A DNA stretch of 64,000 bases from the NCBI GenBank assembly GCA_036675345.1, contig JAKFFE010000031.1, positions 241,253-305,252 on the forward strand. The letters run 5' to 3'. The translations under genes were made by a program, and so were the position numbers. Shown here piece after piece: positions 58,047 through 64,000 of the stretch; within the stretch, counting starts at the first letter, position 1, and each line of letters begins with the position of its first letter. The notes below the pieces were generated by a model. It was not told where the DNA came from and ran no database searches. It worked only from the letters and a program-made list of their open reading frames with translations. Source of the DNA: JALYOC01 sp036675345 (GTDB taxonomy: Bacteria; Myxococcota; Myxococcia; Myxococcales; Myxococcaceae).

Positions 58047-58700
58047 TCAGGATTGAAACAGGCGGGAGTAGAGACGGTCGTGGGTGCCGCTGCACAGGTC
58101 CAGCAGCGGCGAGGTCTGGGCCAGCGCGTCCAGGTCCAACTCGCCGCAGCGCTGCAGGACCTCGGTGAGCAGTCCGCCCAGGGCGTGCTGCAGCCGCTGG
58201 GCCTCATGGGTTCCGGCGACTCCCAGCCGCACTCCGGCGGAGAGGACGCCCCGGACTCCCAGGGAGAGGAACAGTCGCTGGGCGTCTGCCTCCGGAACCT
58301 CCAGCGCGGCCAGCACCGCTCCGAACATCGGTGCGAAGTGACAGTGCAGTTGCTGCTCGCGGGCCTGCTGCTGCACCGGCTCCACCGCGGCGAAGATCCG
58401 GGCGCAGGTGTCCAGGAAGGCCCGGCCCTGGGTGCTGCTGGCCCTTCGTGGGACCTGGCCCACCAGGAAGGAGTGCGCACGCGCGTCGAACGCCGCCAGC
58501 TGTGATGGCTCCCGGTGCGCGGCCCGTACCAGCGGAAGGGCACCCCAGCCGGTCTGCCACACCCAGTCGCGCACGAAGGCCTCCAGCTCGGACGGAGTCC
58601 GCAGCAGGCCCTGCTGAAACGCCGCCTCCAGCCCACCGGAGTGGACGAACCCTCCGGTGGGAAAGGCGGAGTCGGACAGCTGATGGAGGAGCCAGTCCAT
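58047..58700 (-). CDS. ureF: Urease accessory protein UreF
   Basis: 217 aa. The N-terminus MDWLLHQLSDSAFPTGGFVH and LEAAFQQGLL are typical of UreF. It works with UreD and UreG to load nickel. The ATG directly follows the ureC stop on the minus strand. Confidence 0.93.
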   Translation of the reverse strand: MDWLLHQLSDSAFPTGGFVHSGGLEAAFQQGLLRTPSELEAFVRDWVWQTGWGALPLVRAAHREPSQLAAFDARAHSFLVGQVPRRASSTQGRAFLDTCARIFAAVEPVQQQAREQQLHCHFAPMFGAVLAALEVPEADAQRLFLSLGVRGVLSAGVRLGVAGTHEAQRLQHALGGLLTEVLQRCGELDLDALAQTSPLLDLCSGTHDRLYSRLFQS

Positions 58701-60416
58701 CTAGAAGAGCGAGTACCGCTGGGCCAGCGGGAGCACGATGGCCGGTTCGCACTGCAGCAGCTCCCCGTCGGCGCGGACCTGGTAGCTCTCCGGATCCACC
58801 TCCACCTTGGGCAGCGCGTCGTTGAGGCGCATGTCGCGTTTGCTCAGGCCCCGGCAGCCCTCCACCGCCACGATCCGCTTGTGCAGCCCCAGCGCGTCCA
58901 GGCTGCCCTCCACCCTGGCCCGCCTGGAGACAAACGCGATCGAGGTCGCGCCGGTGGCCCGTCCGAAGGCGCCCCACATCGGCCGCATGAACGACGGCTG
59001 CGGGGTGGGGATGGAGGCGTTGGCGTCCCCCATCTGCGACCAGGCGATGAACCCGCCCTTGATCACCAGCTCCGGCCGGGCGCCGAACATCGCCGGCTTC
59101 CACAGCACCAGGTCCGCCAGCTTCCCCACCTCCACCGAGCCGATCACCTTGCTCATCCCGTGCGCGATCGCCGGGTTGATCGTGTACTTGGCCAGGTAGC
59201 GGCGGATGCGGAGGTTGTCGTGTCCGGGGCCGTCGCCGGGGAGGGTGCCGCGCTGCTGCCGCATCTTGTGGGCGGTCTGCCAGGTGCGGGTGATCACCTC
59301 GCCGACCCGGCCCATCGCCTGGCTGTCGCTGGCCATCATGCTCAACGCGCCCAGGTCGTGGAGGATGTCCTCCGCGGCGATGGTCTCTCCCCGGATCCGG
59401 CTCTCTGCGAACGCCACGTCCTCCGGGATCTCCCGATCCAGGTGGTGGCAGACCATCAGCATGTCCAGGTGCTCATCCAGCGTGTTCACCGTGAACGGCC
59501 GGGTGGGATTGGTGGAGCTGGGCAGCACGTTCGACTCGCCGCACACCCGCAGGATGTCCGGGGCGTGGCCGCCTCCCGCACCTTCGGTGTGGTAGGTGTG
59601 GATGGTCCGTCCCTTGAATGCGGCCATCGAGTCATCCACGAAGCCGGACTCGTTGAGGGTGTCGGTGTGGATGGTGACCTGGACGTCCTCCTCCTCGGCC
59701 AGCGTCAGGCAGGTGTCGATGCTGGCGGGAGTGGTGCCCCAGTCCTCGTGCAGCTTGAGGCCGATCGCGCCGGCGGCCAGCTGTTCGGTCAGCCCCTCCC
59801 GCCGCGAGCTGTTGCCCTTGCCGGTCAACCCGATGTTCATCGGCAGGGTGTCGGTGGCCTGCAGCATCCGCCCCAGGTTCCAGCTCCCCGGGGTGCAGGT
59901 GGTGGCGTTGGTCCCGGTGGCCGGCCCGGTGCCGCCGCCGATCCAGGTGGTGATCCCGCTGGCCAGGGCCTCCGGGGCCTGCTGCGGCGAGATGAAATGG
60001 ATGTGCGAGTCGATCCCTCCGGCGGTGAGGATCAGCCCCTCGCCGGCGATGGCCTCGGTGGTCACTCCCACCACCATCCCCGGGGTGACTCCGGCCATCA
60101 CGTCCGGGTTGCCCGCCTTGCCGATTCCCACGATGTGGCCGTGTTTGATCCCCACGTCCGCCTTGTAGATCCCGGTCCAGTCCAGGATCAGCGCGTTGGT
60201 GATGACGCAGTCCAGGGCCATCGCGTCGGTGGCGCCGGCCATCTGGCCCATCCCGTCGCGCAGCACCTTGCCGCCGCCGAACTTGCACTCGTCGCCGTAG
60301 GAGGTGAGGTCCCGCTCCACCTGGGCGATCAGCGCGGTGTCTCCCAGCCGCACCCGGTCCCCGGTGGTGGGCCCGTACAGGTCGGCGTAGTGACGGCGCG
60401 AGATGCGGCGGCTCAT
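58701..60416 (-). CDS. ureC: Urease alpha subunit
   Basis: 571 aa, full length. Nickel ligands and active-site segments are intact: GGIDSHIHFISP, the carbamylated Lys in GLKLHEDWGT, HTDTLNESGF, and the flap Cys/His in MVCHHLDREIPED. Its ATG overlaps the ureAB stop (ATGA). It hydrolyses urea to ammonia and carbamate. Confidence 0.97.
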   Translation of the reverse strand: MSRRISRRHYADLYGPTTGDRVRLGDTALIAQVERDLTSYGDECKFGGGKVLRDGMGQMAGATDAMALDCVITNALILDWTGIYKADVGIKHGHIVGIGKAGNPDVMAGVTPGMVVGVTTEAIAGEGLILTAGGIDSHIHFISPQQAPEALASGITTWIGGGTGPATGTNATTCTPGSWNLGRMLQATDTLPMNIGLTGKGNSSRREGLTEQLAAGAIGLKLHEDWGTTPASIDTCLTLAEEEDVQVTIHTDTLNESGFVDDSMAAFKGRTIHTYHTEGAGGGHAPDILRVCGESNVLPSSTNPTRPFTVNTLDEHLDMLMVCHHLDREIPEDVAFAESRIRGETIAAEDILHDLGALSMMASDSQAMGRVGEVITRTWQTAHKMRQQRGTLPGDGPGHDNLRIRRYLAKYTINPAIAHGMSKVIGSVEVGKLADLVLWKPAMFGARPELVIKGGFIAWSQMGDANASIPTPQPSFMRPMWGAFGRATGATSIAFVSRRARVEGSLDALGLHKRIVAVEGCRGLSKRDMRLNDALPKVEVDPESYQVRADGELLQCEPAIVLPLAQRYSLF

Positions 60417-61180
60417 GACTTCTTCTCCTGGTGTCCGAAGCCCTGGGTGGTGACCGCTGCCAGGTAGCGGCTGGCGCCGGCCGGGCCCACCGCGCCTTCT
60501 CCCAGCGCGTTGCCTCCCTGGATGATCTGGCCTCCGGCGATCGGCACCAGGGAGATGGTCTTGGTCTCTCCCGGCTCGAAGCGCACCGCGGTGCCGGCGG
60601 GGATGTCCAGGCGGTGTCCGTAGGCCAGGGCGCGGTCGAAGCGCAGCGCGCGGTTGGTCTCACCGAAGTGGTAGTGGCTGCCGACCTGGATCGGACGATC
60701 GCCGGTGTGGGTCACCTGGACCTGCACCGCCACCCGTCCGGCGTTCAGCTGGATCTCTCCCTCGGCGGTCAGCACCTCTCCGGGGCGGATCTCCTCGGAG
60801 GGGGTGGGCTGGAACAGCTCCAGCGCGGGAACCGGCAGGAAGCTTCCGTAGAGCGCCAGCGCCAGGTCCCCATGCTCGCGTTCGATCGGGTGGTGGACGG
60901 TGACCAGCTTGGTGCCGTCCGGGAAGGTCCCTTCCACCTGGACCTCCGCCACCAGCTCCGGGACCCCCTCCATCACCTGGCAGCGGCCCAGCATCCTCCG
61001 GCCGGTCTCCATCAGCTCCGCCACCCGGCGGCCGTCGCGGATCAGCTCCAACAGCTGGGTGGCGATCAGCGCCACCGCCTCCGGGTAGTTCAGCCTGACT
61101 CCGCGGGCCAACCGCTTCTGGGCCAGGAAGCCGGCGTTGTGCAGGAGCAGCTTGTCGAGATCGCGTGGGGCCAGGTGCAT
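60413..61180 (-). CDS. ureAB: Urease gamma-beta fusion subunit
   Basis: 255 aa from the ATG at 61180. Residues 1-100 are UreA (MHLAPRDLDKLLLHNAGFLA, GVPELVAEVQVEGTFPDGTK), joined to UreB (about 115-235; VQVTHTGDRPIQVGSHYHFG, RLDIPAGTAVRFEPGETKTI). Fused gamma-beta urease subunits occur in several lineages. The start is 7 nt after the ureD stop. Confidence 0.93.
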   Translation of the reverse strand: MHLAPRDLDKLLLHNAGFLAQKRLARGVRLNYPEAVALIATQLLELIRDGRRVAELMETGRRMLGRCQVMEGVPELVAEVQVEGTFPDGTKLVTVHHPIEREHGDLALALYGSFLPVPALELFQPTPSEEIRPGEVLTAEGEIQLNAGRVAVQVQVTHTGDRPIQVGSHYHFGETNRALRFDRALAYGHRLDIPAGTAVRFEPGETKTISLVPIAGGQIIQGGNALGEGAVGPAGASRYLAAVTTQGFGHQEKKS

Positions 61181-61187
61181 GGGAGCT

Positions 61188-62051
61188 TTAGGGACGGCGG
61201 GCGAACGGATCGTCGCCGAGGAGGGAAGGGACGAAGGACAAGAGCTCGGCCAGTCGCAGTTGCAGCCGCTCCAGGGTCTGGGCGCCGAAGCGGAACAGCC
61301 AGGCCTCCGGAGCGAGCTGGCTGGAGGTCTGGAAGAGGGGAGGGCGACGGATGACGCCCAGGGCCTCGAACTGGGCGTGGAGGGCGGCGGCGAACGGAGC
61401 CACCTGCGGGCCGGCCAGCACCAGGGTGGCGATCGCCTCCAGACCGCGCATCCGCAGGGAGAGTGAGCCGGCAGTGGGATCCAGCAGCAGCGTCTCGTCG
61501 GCCAGGACCTCGACACTGCCCGGGACCTCGGCGTCCGCAGAGGCCTGGGTGCGCGCGATCCGGAGGGTGGAACGCACTGAGCCAAATGCCCACCGCTCAC
61601 CCATCGCCACCCGGCCCGCGGTCAGCACATCCAGCAGCACCAGCGACGCGGAGGGCGCCAGGGAGACGTCGACCCGCTGCTCCAGCCTGGCGCCCGCGAA
61701 AGGGGAGAGCGGATCCGGGTGGTAGACCAGCAGGCCCTGCGATCCCACCTGGACCCGGAGCAGATTCCGGGTGCCTCCCGGCGAGCGGTACGCGCGCGTT
61801 GCGCCCTGGGTGGATAGGAACGCCCGGGCCTGCGGCTCGACCTCCACCTCCAAGCGGATGGTGTCCCCGTCCACCAGTCCGCCACCCAGGCCGCTGGTGT
61901 ACACCCAGGCCGCGCGGCCATGGTTGCGTGGGGTGAGCAGCCGAAGTGGAGAGCGCGCCGCCGCCTCGGCGACGATGGTCCGGTCGCGCACCTGACGGAA
62001 CACCAGCGAGCCGCTTCCCGGCTCGAGGGTCTGTTCCGGGCTGCTGCTCAT
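61188..62051 (-). CDS. ureD: Urease accessory protein UreD
   Basis: 287 aa from the ATG at 62051; earlier codons lie in a repeat-rich leader without conservation. The body (NHGRAAWVYTSGLGGGLVDG, AFLSTQGATRAYRSPGGTRN) fits UreD/UreH. It is first in the urease operon. The Shine-Dalgarno is weak. Confidence 0.88.
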   Translation of the reverse strand: MSSSPEQTLEPGSGSLVFRQVRDRTIVAEAAARSPLRLLTPRNHGRAAWVYTSGLGGGLVDGDTIRLEVEVEPQARAFLSTQGATRAYRSPGGTRNLLRVQVGSQGLLVYHPDPLSPFAGARLEQRVDVSLAPSASLVLLDVLTAGRVAMGERWAFGSVRSTLRIARTQASADAEVPGSVEVLADETLLLDPTAGSLSLRMRGLEAIATLVLAGPQVAPFAAALHAQFEALGVIRRPPLFQTSSQLAPEAWLFRFGAQTLERLQLRLAELLSFVPSLLGDDPFARRP

Positions 62052-62161
62052 CACGCGCAAGGGGACCCTTCCTGAAGCGGTCGGTAGCTTCGCATCCCGG
62101 GACGGTCGCCGCTGCCGCGAAAGTAGATCACTCGCGCCCGAGATGAGTTGACTCCGCGGGT

Positions 62162-62251
62162 CCCGGACGAACTCGCACCGGCCGCCTACTTCGTCCGGGG
62201 TTCCGGCGGTTTGCCCGGACGAACTCGCACCGCGCGCCGACTTCGTCCGGG
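62162..62251. repeat. Two tandem hairpin units between cysI and ureD
   Basis: Each unit has arms CCCGGACGAA and TTCGTCCGGG around an 18-nt loop: 62162-62199 and 62214-62251, period 52 bp, with CTCGCACCG shared in the loops. They lie 11 bp past the cysI stop on the minus strand. Terminator, mRNA-end stabiliser or repeat element are all possible. No T-run. Confidence 0.75.
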
Positions 62252-62261
62252 GGGGCGGCAT

Positions 62262-64000
62262 CTACCCGACGGGCGGAGCGGTCCGGACGAAGAAGTCGCC
62301 GAACGGCTCCTCCGCTTGCCGCCCCTTGCTGTACGCGGCCAGCTGTCCATCCAGCGCCTTCAAGATCGCGGCCTCGTCCACGTTCTCCAGGAACAGCCGG
62401 TTCAACCGCTGCCCCTTCCGATCCCCACCCAGGAACAGGTTGTAGCGACCGGGCGCCTTGCCCACGAGGGCGATCTCCGAGAGGTAGGGCCGGGCGCAGC
62501 CGTTGGGGCAGCCGGTAATCCGCAGGGTGATCGCGTCATCCCCCAGCCCGTGGCCCGACATCACCCCGTGCACCCGCTCCAGCAGGTCCGGCAGGTAGCG
62601 TTCGGCCTCCGCCATCGCCAGCCCGCAGGTGGGCAGCGCCACGCAGGCCAGCGCGCCCTTGCGGAGCGGGGTCGCGGTCCGGAAACCATCCAGGCCATGC
62701 CGGGCCACCAGCGCGTCGATCTCTGCCCGGTCCCCGGGCGCCACCCCGGCGATGATCAGGTTCTGGTTCGGGGTGAGCCGGAAGTCGCCCCGGTGGACCC
62801 GGGCGATCTCCCGCAGCCCGGTGAGGTGGGTTCCCCCAACCCCATCCGCGACCCGTCCGCTGTCCAGATGCAGCGTCAGGTGCCACTTCCCATCGTGCCC
62901 CTCGGTCCAGCCGAACCGGTCCCCGGTGTGGTCGAAGACGAAAGGGCGGACCGGCGCCAGCTTGAAGCCCAGCCGCGACTCCAGCTCGCCCACGAACCAG
63001 TCCAGCCCGCGGTCCTCGATGGTGTACTTGAGCCGCGCGTGCCGGCGGTTGGTGCGGTCTCCAAAGTCCCGCTGCACCTTCACCACCTGCTCCGCCACCG
63101 GCAGCAGCCGCTCACGGGGGATGAAGCCGATCACGTCCGCGAGTCTCGGGAAGGTGGCCGCGTCTCCGTGGGTGGCGCCCATCCCTCCGCCGACGGTGAC
63201 GTTGTAGCCAGCCACCACCCCCTCTTCGATCACCGCGATGAACCCCAGGTCGTGGGCCAGCACGTCCACGTCGTTCACTGGCGGCACCGCCACCGCGATC
63301 TTGAACTTCCGGGGCAGGTAGGTGGCCCCGTAGATCGGCTCCTCCTCACCGCCGGCCACCTTCTCCTTGTCCAGCCACAGCTCGTAGTAGGCGCGGGTCC
63401 TGGGCAGCAGGTGTTCGGAGAGCGCCACCGTGTCCGCATGGACCTCCGCGTGGGCCTGTCCCTGCACCGGGTTCGGATTGCACATCACGTTGCGGTTCAC
63501 GTCTCCGCACGCAGCCAGGGTGTCCAGCAGCACCGCGTCCAGCTGGGCGATGGTCTTCTTGAAGTCACCCTTGAGCACCCCATGGAGCTGGAAGGCCTGC
63601 CGGGTGGTCAACCGCAGGGTGCCGTTGGCGAAGTGCCGGGTCAGCGAGTCCAGGGTCAACCACTGCGCCGGGGTGCAGACCCCTCCCGGCAGCCGGGTGC
63701 GGAGCATGAAGGAGTAGGCAGGCTCCAGCTTCTGTTGCCGCCGCTCCTCCCGCAGGTCCCGGTCGTCCTGCAGATAGCTGCCGTGGAACTTGATCAGGTT
63801 GGCGTCAGACGCGGGCACGCCCCCGGTGACCGGGTCCACGATGCTCTCCGCCAGCCCGCCCCGCAGCAGGTTGCTCCGGGCCTTGATGGTCTCCACTTCG
63901 GAGAGTGGCCGCTGTTCGCGCGGGGCCTTGATGGTCTCCACTTCGGAGAGTGGCCGCTGTTCGCGCGGGGCCTTGATGGTCTCCACTTCGGAGAGTGGCC
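62262..64000 (-). CDS. cysI: Sulfite reductase hemoprotein beta subunit (5' partial)
   Basis: At least 579 aa, open to the right edge. Siroheme/4Fe-4S ligands are intact: CVALPTC and TGCPNGCARPYL; NRNVMCNPNP and RLTTRQAFQLHGVL are family blocks. It reduces sulfite to sulfide with electrons from a partner not seen here. The normal N-terminus of the family, LSEVETIKA..NLLRG, is preceded by extra copies of itself: the 15-residue unit VETIKAPREQRPLSE repeats. Each copy contains a GTG that could start translation, the last visible one at 63986. Confidence 0.93.
   Translation of the reverse strand, partial: PLSEVETIKAPREQRPLSEVETIKAPREQRPLSEVETIKARSNLLRGGLAESIVDPVTGGVPASDANLIKFHGSYLQDDRDLREERRQQKLEPAYSFMLRTRLPGGVCTPAQWLTLDSLTRHFANGTLRLTTRQAFQLHGVLKGDFKKTIAQLDAVLLDTLAACGDVNRNVMCNPNPVQGQAHAEVHADTVALSEHLLPRTRAYYELWLDKEKVAGGEEEPIYGATYLPRKFKIAVAVPPVNDVDVLAHDLGFIAVIEEGVVAGYNVTVGGGMGATHGDAATFPRLADVIGFIPRERLLPVAEQVVKVQRDFGDRTNRRHARLKYTIEDRGLDWFVGELESRLGFKLAPVRPFVFDHTGDRFGWTEGHDGKWHLTLHLDSGRVADGVGGTHLTGLREIARVHRGDFRLTPNQNLIIAGVAPGDRAEIDALVARHGLDGFRTATPLRKGALACVALPTCGLAMAEAERYLPDLLERVHGVMSGHGLGDDAITLRITGCPNGCARPYLSEIALVGKAPGRYNLFLGGDRKGQRLNRLFLENVDEAAILKALDGQLAAYSKGRQAEEPFGDFFVRTAPPVG
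63880..64000 (-). repeat. In-frame 45-bp tandem repeat in the cysI 5' region
   Basis: Units 63880-63924 and 63925-63969 are identical, and 63970-64000 continues the third copy to the edge. Each encodes 15 residues, VETIKAPREQRPLSE. More copies may lie outside the window. Confidence 0.95.

Overview
The window is about 70% GC and gene-dense. It looks like chromosomal DNA from a myxobacterium (Myxococcota, most likely the Cystobacterineae side). The markers are a Myxococcales-type sigma-70 protein, large Ser/Thr kinases with TPR tails, FHA and PilZ proteins, two outer-membrane barrels plus a TPR protein resembling the gliding-motility gltKBAC cluster, an Imm11-family protein and a MYXO-CTERM-like tail. 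Many genes start with GTG or TTG behind a strong Shine-Dalgarno, and many stops overlap the next gene. I saw no rRNA, tRNA, CRISPR array or insertion sequence.

Layout. 1-6.6 kb: the 3' part of a sigma factor gene, convergent with two tandem paralogous kinase genes whose N-termini carry a zinc-finger (zf-HC2/ZAS-like) motif. 6.6-10.6 kb: a ParB-like protein and the TldD/PmbA(TldE) peptidase pair. 10.7-15.4 kb: FHA, double-CNB, small secreted and TPR proteins, probably envelope or signalling functions. 15.5-17.4 kb: homoserine kinase and glutathione synthetase. 17.5-27.5 kb: lipoproteins, a membrane metallopeptidase, PilZ, DUF192, an OMP, a coiled-coil membrane protein and a VWA protein. 27.7-31.2 kb: the gliding-like cluster (barrel, barrel, TPR), with a Cys-rich lipoprotein divergent from it. 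31.2-35.3 kb: plsX, a DUF2183-like phosphatase and poly(A) polymerase. 35.4-41.4 kb: TetR/hydrolase, DUF2277, an acyl-CoA-dehydrogenase-like/quinone-reductase pair and a TPR regulator-like protein. 41.4-50.0 kb: an Imm11-like protein, a 96-bp inverted-repeat element, a PqqD/M50-like/double-CNB protein, an HExxH lipoprotein, TonB, a CehA-type PHP hydrolase and CNB-DUF1003. 50.1-56.5 kb: glutamate synthase gltBD and a small DUF6506 protein. 56.5-62.1 kb: a TIMP-like secreted protein and a ureD-ureAB-ureC-ureF-ureG operon without ureE. 62.3-64 kb: cysI (5' end outside the window), whose N-terminal coding region is an in-frame 45-bp tandem repeat.

Metabolically the right end is a nitrogen/sulfur block: GOGAT assimilates ammonia, urease releases it, and CysI makes sulfide. 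The left two thirds is dominated by envelope, motility and signalling genes of uncertain function. The best leads for new biology are the zinc-finger kinases beside a sigma factor, the two matching TetR-type operators (one inside a coding region), the 96-bp inverted-repeat element beside an orphan immunity-like gene, the uncharacterised HEGRH lipoprotein, and the repeat-expanded CysI N-terminus.
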